64,000 nt of DNA from Curtobacterium sp. L6-1 (GCF_018885305.1 NZ_CP076544.1:2418001-2482000); one strand, 5' to 3'. Counted from the stretch's first letter, positions 16,225 through 25,338 are shown. The notes: generated from the letters alone by a model not told the origin. A program made the numbers and translations.

Positions 16225-17991
16225 TCACAGCCGCCCCTCGGCGAGCGCGCGTCGGGGGTTCGGCACGGCGTCGAGCAGCGCGACCGTGTAGTCGTCCTGC
16301 GGGTGCTGGAGCACGTCGGCCGTGCGGCCGCGTTCGACCACCGCGCCGTCGTGCAGCACCATGATGTCGTCGGTGATGAGCCGGGCACTCAGCAGGTCGT
16401 GCGTGATGTAGAGGAGCGAGACGCCCCACTGCTCGCGCAGGTCCTCGAGCAGCGCGAGCACGCCGGCCCGCAGCGTGACGTCGAGCATCGAGACCGGTTC
16501 GTCGGCGATGATCACCTGCGGGTCGCTGGCGAGCGCCCGGGCGATGACCACGCGCTGCCGCTGCCCGCCGGAGAGCTGGTGCGGGAGCTTCTGGGCGAAC
16601 TGTTCGACGGGCGTCAGGCCCACGGTCTCGAGGAGTTCGAGTACCCGGCGGCGAGCGTCCGAGCCGCGGAGCCCGGTGTAGTTCACGACGGGACGGGTGA
16701 GCGTGTACTCCACGGTGTGCAGCGGGTTGAGCGCCGAGTACGGGTCCTGGAACACCATCTGCACCTCGGAGCGCAGGTCGCGCAGGCCCCGGCCACGGAG
16801 CCGTCCGACGTCGAGGTCGCCGAACCGGACGGTGCCGGAGGTCGGCTGCTCCACGCCGGTGAGCATCTTCGCGATGGTCGACTTGCCCGAGCCCGACTGG
16901 CCGACGAGGGCGAGGGACTGCCCCGGCTCGAGTGTGAACGACACGTCCCGCACGGCCTGCACGGACTGCTCGCCGCGACGGGGCGCCGGGTACGTCTTCA
17001 CGAGGTGCTCGACGACGATCGGGTTCTTCGCCGCGCTGCGCTCGCGGGAGCCGACGGTCGCGAACGACGACGTCGTTTCCTGCCGGGAGACCGAGCGCTG
17101 CGACCGGTCCGGGAACCCGGGGAGCGACACGACCTCGGCGCGCGGGTCCGCGTAGTGCGACAGGAGCATCTGCGTGTACGGGTCCTGCGGTGCGCGGAGG
17201 ACCTCGCGCGAGCCGCCGTCCTCGACGATCCGCCCCTCGTGCATGACGAGGACGCGCTCGGTGGCCTCGAGCACGATGCCGAGGTCGTGGCTGATGAGCA
17301 CGGCGGTGAAGCCCTCGGTGCGCTGCAGCTCGATGATCGTGTCCATCACGGCGTGCTGCACGAGGACGTCGAGCGCCGTGGTCGGCTCGTCGAACACCAT
17401 GAGCTGCGGTTCGAGGGACAGCGCGAGGGCGATCGAGACACGTTGCCGCATGCCGCCGGACAGCTCGCCGGGGTAGCGCGCCAGCATCGACTCGGGCAAC
17501 TTCACCTTGCCGACGAGCTCCCGCATCCGCGCGTCCCAGCGCTCGCGCGGCACGTGCCCGTGCGCCCGGAACACGTCGACGAAGTGGTTGCGGATCGTCC
17601 GCACCGGGTTGAGCGCGTTCATGCCGGACTGCAGCACCATCGCGAAGCCGCCCTGGCGCTGCTGCCGGAGCGCTTCGTCGTCGAGGTCGCGGATGTCCTG
17701 CCCCGCGAACACGATGCTGCCGCCGTTCGTGCGCGCCGGCGGCTTCTGCAGCCGGGTGAGCGCGTAGCCGAGCGTGGACTTGCCGGATCCGGACTCCCCC
17801 ACCAGGCCGACGAACTCGCCCTTCCGCAGGGAGAACGAGACGTGGTCGACGGCCTGGACGGCCTGCTGGCCGGACGACTCGTAGACGACCGACAGGTCGC
17901 GGACGTCGAGCAGGACGTCGGACGGGAGGCCCGTGGCGGCGCCGGTGGGCGCCTCCAGTCCGTTCCGGGGTGACGGGGCAGAGCCGCTCAT
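16225..17991 (-). CDS. double ATPase of oligopeptide-family ABC importer (DppD-DppF fusion)
   Basis: 588 residues containing two complete nucleotide-binding domains. First: GESGSGKST near residue 65, ELSGGMRQRVSIALAL near 175, Walker B LMVFDEPT. Second: GQSGSGKST near 365, QLSGGQRQRVVIARAL near 470, Walker B IIADEPVS. A linker of about 60 residues joins them. Members of this family drive uptake of di/oligopeptides, nickel or, in several actinobacteria and Thermotoga, beta-linked oligosaccharides. The ATG overlaps the stop of the upstream permease gene (ATGA). Confidence 0.9.
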   Translation of the reverse strand: MSGSAPSPRNGLEAPTGAATGLPSDVLLDVRDLSVVYESSGQQAVQAVDHVSFSLRKGEFVGLVGESGSGKSTLGYALTRLQKPPARTNGGSIVFAGQDIRDLDDEALRQQRQGGFAMVLQSGMNALNPVRTIRNHFVDVFRAHGHVPRERWDARMRELVGKVKLPESMLARYPGELSGGMRQRVSIALALSLEPQLMVFDEPTTALDVLVQHAVMDTIIELQRTEGFTAVLISHDLGIVLEATERVLVMHEGRIVEDGGSREVLRAPQDPYTQMLLSHYADPRAEVVSLPGFPDRSQRSVSRQETTSSFATVGSRERSAAKNPIVVEHLVKTYPAPRRGEQSVQAVRDVSFTLEPGQSLALVGQSGSGKSTIAKMLTGVEQPTSGTVRFGDLDVGRLRGRGLRDLRSEVQMVFQDPYSALNPLHTVEYTLTRPVVNYTGLRGSDARRRVLELLETVGLTPVEQFAQKLPHQLSGGQRQRVVIARALASDPQVIIADEPVSMLDVTLRAGVLALLEDLREQWGVSLLYITHDLLSARLITDDIMVLHDGAVVERGRTADVLQHPQDDYTVALLDAVPNPRRALAEGRL

Positions 17992-18941
17992 GCGGTGGCC
18001 TCCTTGCGCTTCGGGCGCGCGCCTTCGCGCAGCCGCGGGTTGGACACGGCGTCGACGCCGAAGTTGATGAGGGTCAGGCTCATCGCGAGGAGCGCGATGC
18101 ACAGACCCGGGGCGAACAGGAGGATCCACTGGCCGGTGAGCAGCGCGTTCGAGTTCTGCGCCCAGTAGAGGATCGTGCCCCAGCTGACGATCGAGGAGTC
18201 GCCGAGGCCGAGGAACTCCAGGCCGGCCTCCGCCAGGATCGCGCTCGTCGCCGCACCGAAGAAGCTGCCGACGATGAGGCTCGTCATGTTCGGCAGGATC
18301 TCGCGGAAGACGATGCGGGTGGCGCCCTCGCCGGAGAACTGCGCCGCCGTCACGAAGTCGCGGCCGCGGAGGGACTGTGTCTGGCTGCGCAGCACGCGCG
18401 CACCCCACGCCCACCCGGTGACGACGATCACGGCGATGATGACCGCGATGCCGCCGTTCTGCAGGTAGGCCGCGATGACGATCATGAGCGGCAGGCCGGG
18501 GATGACGAGGAACAGGTTCACGATGAACCCGATGACCTCGGCGATCCACCCGCGCACGTAGCCCCAGCTGAGGCCGATCGCGACGGCGACGAGGGTGGAC
18601 AGGATGCCCGCCACCGCACCGACGAGCACCGAGATGCGGGCGCCGTGGATGAGTTGGGACAGGACGTCCTCGCCGGCGGCGGTGGTGCCCATCCAGTGTG
18701 CCCAGCTCGAGTCGGCGTTCCGCTCGAAGCCGTTCTGGCTGCCGCCGTAGGGGGCGAGGAGCGGGGCGGCGATCGCGACCAGGACGAAGAAGCCCAGGAT
18801 GCAGATGCCGACGCGGGCCTTCGTGTTCGACCAGACGACGCCGAACTGGCGCGCGGCCGCCCGCCACGTGGAGGGTGCCCGCTGCGGGTCGTCGTGGTCG
18901 TCCTGCTGGGTGCGTACTGCGACGGTTGCGTGGTTCGTCAT
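17988..18941 (-). CDS. ABC permease, DppC type
   Basis: 317-residue membrane protein with an N-terminal cytoplasmic segment, a first helix near 38-58 (GICILGFFVLVAIAAPLLAPYG, the usual OppC_N helix) and five more. The EAA loop reads RGRDFVTAAQFSGEGATRIVFREILPN, with Gly-Glu in place of the usual EAA-x-G spacing. It pairs with the DppB-type permease next to it. ATG at 18941 overlaps the upstream stop. The C-terminus RLREGARPKRKEATA is typical of this subfamily. Confidence 0.88.
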   Translation of the reverse strand: MTNHATVAVRTQQDDHDDPQRAPSTWRAAARQFGVVWSNTKARVGICILGFFVLVAIAAPLLAPYGGSQNGFERNADSSWAHWMGTTAAGEDVLSQLIHGARISVLVGAVAGILSTLVAVAIGLSWGYVRGWIAEVIGFIVNLFLVIPGLPLMIVIAAYLQNGGIAVIIAVIVVTGWAWGARVLRSQTQSLRGRDFVTAAQFSGEGATRIVFREILPNMTSLIVGSFFGAATSAILAEAGLEFLGLGDSSIVSWGTILYWAQNSNALLTGQWILLFAPGLCIALLAMSLTLINFGVDAVSNPRLREGARPKRKEATA

Positions 18942-19918
18942 CGGCGCGTCCTCGGGTCCAGGACGCCGTACAGGACGTCCACGATGAAGTTGGCGATGAG
19001 CACCGACACGGTGATCATCAGGAAGAGGGCCTGCATGAGCGGGTAGTCCTGCCCGATCACGGCGTTGAACAGCAGGTAGCCGATGCCCGGGTAGCCGAAC
19101 ACCTGCTCGACGAGGACCGAGCCACCGACCACACCGCCGAGCGCCAGCCCGAAGCCGGTCAGGTTCGGCAGGATCGCGTTGCGGGCGGCGTACCGGATCG
19201 CGACGGTCCGACCGCGGAGGCCGTTCGCCTCGGCGAAGGTGACGTAGTCGTCGCCGAGGGTGTTGATCATCGCGTTGCGCATGCCGATGATCCAGCCGCC
19301 GAGGCTCGTCACCAGGATCGTCACGGCCGGCAGCACGGCGTGCCGCAGGACGTCGCCGATGTACTCGCCGTTGAACCCCGGTGTCGACGTCGCCGACGAG
19401 GCCCCGGTGGTCGGGAACCAGTGCAGGACGTAGCCGAGGAAGAACAGCAGGAGCAGCGCGGTCCAGAAGTACGGGAACGTCGACATGAACGAGCCCGAGA
19501 GCGTCGGGAGCGAGTCGAGCCAGGTGCCGCGCTTCCACGCCGCCGCGATCCCGATCAGGGTGCCGATGACGAACGCGAGGATCGTCACCGTGCCGACGAG
19601 CACGAGCGTGTAGGGCAGGGCGCGACCGACCAGGTCCCCGACCGGCTGCGGGTAGAACGTGTAGCTCGTGCCGAAGTCGAGGGTGACGACCTGGTGCAGG
19701 TAGCTGACGTACTGGTCCCACAGGTTGCCGGACGGGACGCCGAGCTGCGCCTCGATGGCCTTCTTCGTGGCGTCGGTGACCGGGCCGTTCTGGCTGAGCT
19801 TCGCGAGTGCCGCGTCCGACGGGCTGCCCGGCATGAGGCGCGGGAGCACGAAGTTCAGCGTGACCGCGGCCCAGAGCGTCAGGACGAAGAGGACGAGTTT
19901 CTGGACGATGTACTTCAC
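18938..19918 (-). CDS. ABC permease, DppB type
   Basis: 326 residues. Starts MKYIVQKLVLFVLTLWAAVTLNFVLPRLMPGSP, the standard DppB N-terminal helix followed by the PxxP(G)DP-like element. Six helices are predicted; the EAA loop is YVTFAEANGLRGRTVAIRYAARNAILPNLT, near residue 225. It forms the heterodimeric channel with the DppC-type permease. Both ends overlap neighbours by ATGA junctions, so stoichiometry is kept by coupled translation. Confidence 0.9.
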   Translation of the reverse strand: MKYIVQKLVLFVLTLWAAVTLNFVLPRLMPGSPSDAALAKLSQNGPVTDATKKAIEAQLGVPSGNLWDQYVSYLHQVVTLDFGTSYTFYPQPVGDLVGRALPYTLVLVGTVTILAFVIGTLIGIAAAWKRGTWLDSLPTLSGSFMSTFPYFWTALLLLFFLGYVLHWFPTTGASSATSTPGFNGEYIGDVLRHAVLPAVTILVTSLGGWIIGMRNAMINTLGDDYVTFAEANGLRGRTVAIRYAARNAILPNLTGFGLALGGVVGGSVLVEQVFGYPGIGYLLFNAVIGQDYPLMQALFLMITVSVLIANFIVDVLYGVLDPRTRR

Positions 19919-21696
19919 TCGCCGGCCTCCGTCGTGTCCTGCTGCGTCTTCTGCTCGTCGAGGATCTTCCTGCCCGCCTCGCTGTCACGGAGCCGGAGCT
20001 TCGTGAAGATGAGCAGCGGCGCCGAGTCGTAGTTCTGCGGTGCCATGTACGGGTCCTCGGCGCTCGGCCAGCCGACAAACTTGCCGGTGTTGAACAGGCC
20101 CCAGAGGCCGCCGTGGTACATGCCGATCACGGGCAGCTGGTCGTGGACGATGACCTGCAGCTGGTCGAGGATCCGCTGCTGCTCGGCCGGGTCGGTCGTG
20201 GCCTTGTACTCGTCGAGCAGTCGCTGGGTCGCGGGGTCGCGGTAGCGCTCGTAGTTGTTCACGGTGGACTTGCCGACCGGCTGGTAGAACTCGGTCGAGA
20301 GCAGGGAGTTGAACGCCTGGTAGACGTCGCCGTTGCCCATGCCGCCCATCGCCATGTCGAAGCGGCCGTTGTTGATCGCCTGCTGGTAGCCGGCGGGCTG
20401 CGGAGCGCTGATGGACACCTTGATGCCGATGGCGCCGAGGTTGCGACGGACCTCCTGCACGGCACGGAGCCAGTCGGAGTAGCCGTTGGCGGTCGTGATC
20501 GTGATGGCGAGCTGCTCGCCGTCCTTGACGAGCTTGCCGTCCTGCTCCTCGTACCCGGCCTTCGCGAACGCGGCCTTCGCGGCGTCCACGTCCTGCGTCA
20601 CCATGCCCTTGTCCGGGATCGCGTCGTTCAGGTAGCGCTCCTGGTTGGGCAGGATGAGGCCGGTCTGTGTCGCGGCAGTCAGGTTGCCCTCGGTGGCCGT
20701 CTCGGCGATGGCGTCGCGGTCGAGTGCGAGCGAGATGCCCCGGCGGACGTCGACGTCGTTGAACGGCGCCTTGGTCAGGTTCGGGATGAGCCCGGTGATG
20801 CCGCCCGGCGGGAACCAGTACTGGTTGGTGTCCGATGCCGCACCCCAGGTGCCGTCGACGTCGGAGATGAACGAGTACGCCCAGTCGTAGCCGCGCGTGA
20901 CGGTGTCGAGCTGCGTGTTCGTTGCGGGGAGCACGAGGTGCTTGATCGCGATCTTGTCGGCTTGCCAGTACGTCGGGTTCTTGTCCATCGAGTACTGCTG
21001 GTCGGAGTAGTTGCCGAGCACGAACGGGCCGGTGCCGACCGGGTCCGGGTCCCGCCACGTGGTGGGGTCCGCGACCTTCCCCCAGTGGTGCTCGCCGAGG
21101 ATGTACGTCTGGCCGATGATCGCGAGGCTCGGGACGTCCTCGGACTCCAGGTGGAAGACGACGTGGTCGCCGTCCCGCTCGATCCGGTCGATGTGCTGCC
21201 AGGCGCCCTTGACGTCCATCGCCGGGAACCTCTTGAGCAGGTCGAAGGTGAACACCACGTCGGCCGCGGTGAACGGCGTGCCGTCGGACCACTCGACGCC
21301 CCGGCGGATCGTCATGTCGATGGTCCGGGCGTCGGGCTGCTCCCACGAGCTCGCGAGCCACGGGTTGCGCTTGCCGTCGAGCGGGTTGACCTCGATGAGC
21401 GGCTCGTACATCCACTTCGACGCCGTGCGGGCGTTCGTGATGTACGGGTTGAAGTTCCGGTCGAACAGCGGGTTGCCACGGTCCGCGTTGATGAGCATCG
21501 TGTCCTTGCCGATGCTCGGGTCCGGCTGGGAGCGGACCTGGATGCTGCAGCCGGTGGCGACGAGCGCCACGACGGCCAGGCCGGCGATCGCGGCGGCGAT
21601 GCGGCCACCGCGGGAACGCGTGGTGCGGGGGCGCCGGCGGCCGACGGCGTGTGTCCGCCCGTCGGGCTCAGGCGTGCGCTGTGGGGGAAGCGTCAT
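19915..21696 (-). CDS. ABC substrate-binding lipoprotein, SBP_bac_5 family
   Basis: 593 residues from the ATG at 21696. After an Arg-rich segment comes GRIAAAIAGLAVVALVATGC, a lipoprotein signal whose Cys is near residue 49. The mature domain has the family-5 features: GNPLFDRNFNPYITNA, ASSWEQPDARTIDMTIRRGVEWSDGTPFTAADVVFTFDLLK and DVDVRRGISLALDRD. In this family the ligand may be a peptide or a cello/beta-gluco-oligosaccharide; the downstream beta-glucosidase favours the latter. An upstream GTG-rich extension of the frame crosses the operator, so it is not used. First gene of the operon. Confidence 0.88.
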   Translation of the reverse strand: MTLPPQRTPEPDGRTHAVGRRRPRTTRSRGGRIAAAIAGLAVVALVATGCSIQVRSQPDPSIGKDTMLINADRGNPLFDRNFNPYITNARTASKWMYEPLIEVNPLDGKRNPWLASSWEQPDARTIDMTIRRGVEWSDGTPFTAADVVFTFDLLKRFPAMDVKGAWQHIDRIERDGDHVVFHLESEDVPSLAIIGQTYILGEHHWGKVADPTTWRDPDPVGTGPFVLGNYSDQQYSMDKNPTYWQADKIAIKHLVLPATNTQLDTVTRGYDWAYSFISDVDGTWGAASDTNQYWFPPGGITGLIPNLTKAPFNDVDVRRGISLALDRDAIAETATEGNLTAATQTGLILPNQERYLNDAIPDKGMVTQDVDAAKAAFAKAGYEEQDGKLVKDGEQLAITITTANGYSDWLRAVQEVRRNLGAIGIKVSISAPQPAGYQQAINNGRFDMAMGGMGNGDVYQAFNSLLSTEFYQPVGKSTVNNYERYRDPATQRLLDEYKATTDPAEQQRILDQLQVIVHDQLPVIGMYHGGLWGLFNTGKFVGWPSAEDPYMAPQNYDSAPLLIFTKLRLRDSEAGRKILDEQKTQQDTTEAGE

Positions 21697-21733
21697 TGCT
21701 CGGTCGACCTCCGTGTCGAGTCGGTACCCGCCC

Positions 21734-21762
21734 AATGTATGCGCTTACATGGCGCAGTGCAA
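21734..21762 (-). promoter_or_regulatory. promoter with overlapping LacI-type operator
   Basis: Reading the minus strand, TTGCAC (21757-21762) and TACATT (21734-21739) are separated by exactly 17 bp. The 16-bp operator ATGTAAGCGCATACAT (21735-21750), palindromic except for one pair and with the central CG typical of LacI-family sites, covers the spacer and -10 box. Repressor binding would block polymerase. The LacI gene ends 72 bp upstream of this promoter. Confidence 0.75.
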
Positions 21763-21821
21763 CCGCTGTTCCGGAAGGCTGTTGTTCGTCGGGGTGGCAC
21801 GCTCCGCGCGCGACCGACGGG

Positions 21822-22922
21822 TCAGAGCGACGGCGGGCAGCTCTCGCGCAGGAGCACCTCGACCGGCAGCCGGACGGCGCGCGGCGGGCCCTCGCGGTGG
21901 TCCAACCGGTCGACGATCGCCCGGACCGCAGCCCGACCGAGGTCCCCCATCGGCTGGTGCACGGTGGTCAGGCGCGGGGACGAGAACCGGCCGGCCTCGA
22001 TGCCGTCGAACCCCGTCACGACGACGTCGTCCGGCACCCGCAGCCCGCGCGCGAGCACGGCGTCGAGGACCCCCAGCGCGGACTGGTCGTTCGAGCAGAC
22101 GATCGCCCGGGGCACCCGGTCGTCGAGCAGCGTGCGCGCGAGCTCCCGGGCCCGGACCCGGCCGAAGTCGCCGTGGACCGTGCGGACGTCGTGCGGCGAC
22201 AGTCCGTGGTCCTCGAGCGCCCGCCGGAACCCCGCGGTGCGCTCCTGGTCGTCCGGCGAGTCCACCGGCCCGGCGACGTAGGCGATCGACCGGATCCCGA
22301 GGCGGCCGATCACGTGCGCACCGAGCGTCCGCATGCCCGCCGCGTTGTCGACGCTGATCGAGTCGAACCCCCGCGAGCGCCGGTCGTCGGCGAGCACCAC
22401 CACCGGGATGCGGCGGGCCACGTGCTCGAGGAGCTCGTCCGGCACGGTCTGCGCGAGCACCGCCAGCCCGTCCACCCGGCCGGCGACGTCGTTGACGATG
22501 ACGTCCCGCGACGGCCCGCGACCGGCCGCCACCATGAGCGCCAGGCCCCGCTGCCAGGCCTCGGTCTCGGCGCCGCGGAGCACCTCGTCGAAGTACAGGT
22601 TCGACGAGGTGGGCTGCGTCACGTGCCGCCGGTCGTCGACCACCCGGACGCCCCCGTCGGTGACGACGTCCGGCCGCTCGTCGGGCACCACGTCGAAGCC
22701 CGGCAGCAGCAGGCCGACGACACCGGTCCGACGCCCGGCCAGCGCGCGGGCGTTGCCGGACGGCACGTAGCCGAGGGACCGGATCGCCGCCTGCACCCGG
22801 TCGCGCGTGCCCTCGCGGACGGCGTCCGGCGTGCGGAGGACGCGCGAGACGGTCGCGATCGAGACACCGGCGGCCGAGGCCACGTCGTAGACCGTGGGAG
22901 GTGCGGTGCGCTGCGGGCCCAA
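21822..22922 (-). CDS. LacI-family transcriptional regulator
   Basis: 366 residues. The N-terminal HTH is TVYDVASAAGVSIATVSRVLRTPDAVREGTRDRVQAAIRSLGYVPSG, followed by the periplasmic-binding-like effector domain and ending with a C-terminal dimerisation region. The start is TTG at 22922 with GGGAGG 6 nt upstream. It is transcribed in the same direction as, and just ahead of, the ABC/beta-glucosidase operon, whose promoter carries a LacI-type operator, so local repression released by an imported sugar is the straightforward role. No second copy of that operator was found upstream of the regulator itself. Confidence 0.9.
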   Translation of the reverse strand: MGPQRTAPPTVYDVASAAGVSIATVSRVLRTPDAVREGTRDRVQAAIRSLGYVPSGNARALAGRRTGVVGLLLPGFDVVPDERPDVVTDGGVRVVDDRRHVTQPTSSNLYFDEVLRGAETEAWQRGLALMVAAGRGPSRDVIVNDVAGRVDGLAVLAQTVPDELLEHVARRIPVVVLADDRRSRGFDSISVDNAAGMRTLGAHVIGRLGIRSIAYVAGPVDSPDDQERTAGFRRALEDHGLSPHDVRTVHGDFGRVRARELARTLLDDRVPRAIVCSNDQSALGVLDAVLARGLRVPDDVVVTGFDGIEAGRFSSPRLTTVHQPMGDLGRAAVRAIVDRLDHREGPPRAVRLPVEVLLRESCPPSL

Positions 22923-23097
22923 GCCGAGCCTCCCTCGCGGTCGTGGTCGCGAGCGGCCAGCCCGGCGACGCGGACCATCCTAGGCAGGCCGTGTTCCGCA
23001 ACGGGTTCGCGGAGGGTCTTGCGGAGCAGCACGGGCAGGACGACACTGGCCCGACCGAGCGGGACCAGGCCCGGTCGGACGGAGGAAGGACGAAGAG

Positions 23098-23256
23098 ATG
23101 TCACAGTCGACGCCCGCCGGACGCAGGGACGCGCACCGTCTCTCCACGGACGAGGCCGAGGTGCGCGAGGCCCTCCTCGACCACGGCGAGGACCCGCACC
23201 TGTCGTGGGTCACCGCGCAGCTCGACGGGACCGAGGAGCGTCCGCTGATCGAGTGA
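23098..23256 (+). CDS. 52-residue hypothetical protein
   Basis: A short frame that starts MSQSTPAGRRDAHRLSTDE and ends in EERPLIE. It is preceded by GGAGGAAGGA at 23081-23090, the strongest Shine-Dalgarno sequence in the window, with 7-nt spacing. It is acidic, with no membrane segment and no recognisable domain; one Trp lies in HLSWVTAQL. It stands alone between two minus-strand regulators. The RBS and the codon usage (G/C at nearly every third position) support a real gene, but I do not recognise the family. Confidence 0.6.
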   Translation: MSQSTPAGRRDAHRLSTDEAEVREALLDHGEDPHLSWVTAQLDGTEERPLIE

Positions 23257-23341
23257 CCGCAGCCGGGAGGCGTGTGACCGGGCCCGACAGCGGGCCGGAC
23301 ACGACCGCGACCGGACCGCACGTGCCCGCGGACCGGGTGGG

Positions 23342-24073
23342 TCAGCCCTCGGCCGCGCCGGCCGCGAGGCGCTCCGGCGCCCCGACGATCGCCATGCCCG
23401 CGCCGCGCAGCCGACGGCGCTCCTGGGCGATGAAGCCCAGGAGCCGGTCGTTGGTGCCCGCGACGTGGGCGGCGACGAGCCGGGCGGCCTCGTCGGCGTC
23501 ACCGCGCTGCACGGCGTCGAGGATGTCGCTGTGCTCCTGCCACGCGGCGTCGCGGGCCTCGGGCGTGCGCACCTCGATCCACCGGGTGCGCTCGAGCCGG
23601 GTGAGGGCGTCGGCGACGGCGTCGGTGACGAACCGGTTGCCGCCGAGCGCCGCCAGGTCGAGGTGGAACGTCGACCCCATCCGGATGCCGGCCTGCTGGT
23701 CGGCGGTGGGGCGCAGGGCGTCGAGGTGCGCGCGGACGGCGGCGACGGCCTCCGGCTCCGCCCGGGCCACGGCGAGCCGCGCGGCGGCGGGCTCGAGCAC
23801 GCCACGGAGCTCGGCGAGCGACGCGATCTCGTCGAGGTCGATCGGGGTGACCGTCCACGAGCGCCCCTCGTGCAGGATCAACCCCTCGCGCTCGAGCCGG
23901 GACAGCGCCGCGCGGACCGGGGTGCGCGAGGCGTGGAAGCGCGCTTCGAGCCCGCGCTCCGAGATCCGCTCGCCCGGTGCGATGTCGAGCGTGAGGATCG
24001 CCGCGCGGAGGTTGTCGTAGAGCTGGGCCGTCTGCGACACGGGTGCTGCATCGGTCGGTTCGGTCACGGGCAT
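23342..24073 (-). CDS. GntR-family regulator, FCD subfamily
   Basis: 243 residues. The winged HTH is LYDNLRAAILTLDIAPGERISERGLEARFHASRTPVRAALSRLEREGLI, about residues 18-66. The all-helical FCD effector domain has the metal-binding residues in STFHLDLAALGGN, EHSDILDAVQRGD and VAAHVAGTND. FCD members usually sense a small carboxylate or acyl compound. ATG at 24073. It is divergent from an MFS transporter, with a 23-bp palindromic site between the two, so the regulator probably represses the transporter and itself. Confidence 0.88.
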   Translation of the reverse strand: MPVTEPTDAAPVSQTAQLYDNLRAAILTLDIAPGERISERGLEARFHASRTPVRAALSRLEREGLILHEGRSWTVTPIDLDEIASLAELRGVLEPAAARLAVARAEPEAVAAVRAHLDALRPTADQQAGIRMGSTFHLDLAALGGNRFVTDAVADALTRLERTRWIEVRTPEARDAAWQEHSDILDAVQRGDADEAARLVAAHVAGTNDRLLGFIAQERRRLRGAGMAIVGAPERLAAGAAEG

Positions 24074-24099
24074 CCAGCGTAGTGCCGCCACCCGGGTGT

Positions 24100-24122
24100 T
24101 GGTATACCGTTCCGGTACACCA
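24100..24122. promoter_or_regulatory. probable GntR operator
   Basis: Arms TGGTATACCG and CGGTACACCA, complementary at nine of ten positions, are separated by 3 bp. It lies between the starts of the GntR gene and the MFS gene and contains the GTATAC core often found in FCD-family operators. Confidence 0.6.
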
Positions 24123-24144
24123 GCCGACCCGAGACGGAGACCCC

Positions 24145-25338
24145 GTGGCCCGGACGCCCGCCCGCGCGTGGACGATGCTCGCGCTCGGCGTCGCCGCACA
24201 GGCCGCCGGGACGCTCGTCGTCACCGCGCCCGCCCTCCTCATCCCGCACCTGCACGCGCAGGGCACGACCCTCGCGCAGGCCGGGCTGCTCGCTGCGGCT
24301 CCGACCGCGGGCATGGTCCTGACGCTCATCGCCTGGGGAGCGGTCACCGACCGGACCGGCGAACGCGTGGTCATCGCGGGCGGGCTCGTCCTGACGACGC
24401 TCGCCGTGTCCGGGGCCTGGGCCGTCGGTGACGACCCGGTGCTCCTCGGGGTGGCGTTCCTGCTGGCCGGGATGACGAGCGCCTCGACGAACGCCGCCAG
24501 CGGTCGGGTCGTCGTGGGGTGGTTCCCGAAGGAGCGGCGCGGACTCGCGATGGGCATCCGGCAGATGTCACAGCCGCTCGGGGTGACCCTGGCGGCGGTC
24601 ACGGTGCCGCAGCTCGCCGAGGGCGACGGCGTCCGCGCGGCCCTCGTGCTGCCGGTGGTCCTGTGCGCGGTGCTCGCGGTGCTCTGCGCGGTCGGCATCG
24701 TCGACCCGCCGCGACCGGCGCGGGCCGCCGCACGGACGGGAGAGGCGGCGGACCCGGTGCCCACCGCGAACCCCTACCGGTCGACCGGGTTCCTGTGGCG
24801 CATCCACGCGGTCTCGGTGCTGCTCGTCGTGCCGCAGTTCACGCTCTCCACCTACGGGCTGGTGTGGCTCGTCGGCCTGGGCTGGTCGACACCGGCCGCG
24901 GGACTGCTGGTCGGCGCGGCGCAGTTCGTCGGCGCGGTCGGGCGCATCCTCGTCGGCGTGTGGAGCGACCGGGTCGCGTCGCGGGTCGGTCCGCTGCGGA
25001 TCGTCGCGCTGTCCGCCGCCGTGGTGATGGCGGTGCTCGCGCTCGTCGACGTCACGCACCTGCCTGCCGCGGCCGTCGTCCTGGTGATCGCGACGAGCGT
25101 CACCGTCGCGGACAACGGGTTGGCGTACACCTCGGTCGCCGAGGCCGCGGGCCCTACGTGGTCCGGTCGGGCACTCGGCGCGCAGAACACCGGGCAGTTC
25201 ATCGCGGCGAGCGCCGTCGGCCCGGGCATCGGGGCGCTCGTCGGGCTGGTCGGGTTCGCGGGGTCGTTCCTGCTCGTGGCCGCGCTGCCGGTGCTCGCAC
25301 TGCCCCTCGTGCCGCGCGCGGACCGCTCGCACGACTGA
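24145..25338 (+). CDS. MFS transporter (CynX/NimT or oxalate/formate-like)
   Basis: 397-residue secondary transporter with 12 predicted helices. The loop after helix 2 reads WGAVTDRTGERVVIAGG, the conserved G-x-x-x-D-R-x-G-R motif of the major facilitator family; its counterpart after helix 8 is VGVWSDRVASRVGPLR. The N-terminal sequence ARTPARAWTMLALGVAAQAAGTLVVTAPALLIPHLHAQGTTLAQAGLLAAAP resembles anion/cyanate-type exporters. GTG start at 24145 with GGAG at 24136. Substrate unknown; the FCD-GntR partner hints at an organic acid. Confidence 0.82.
   Translation: MARTPARAWTMLALGVAAQAAGTLVVTAPALLIPHLHAQGTTLAQAGLLAAAPTAGMVLTLIAWGAVTDRTGERVVIAGGLVLTTLAVSGAWAVGDDPVLLGVAFLLAGMTSASTNAASGRVVVGWFPKERRGLAMGIRQMSQPLGVTLAAVTVPQLAEGDGVRAALVLPVVLCAVLAVLCAVGIVDPPRPARAAARTGEAADPVPTANPYRSTGFLWRIHAVSVLLVVPQFTLSTYGLVWLVGLGWSTPAAGLLVGAAQFVGAVGRILVGVWSDRVASRVGPLRIVALSAAVVMAVLALVDVTHLPAAAVVLVIATSVTVADNGLAYTSVAEAAGPTWSGRALGAQNTGQFIAASAVGPGIGALVGLVGFAGSFLLVAALPVLALPLVPRADRSHD

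Noticed and set aside
16105..17973. 622-codon plus-strand frame opposite the double ABC ATPase
   Set aside because: The minus strand encodes two complete ABC domains with all motifs; the plus frame has no recognisable motif and is a GC-rich antisense shadow.
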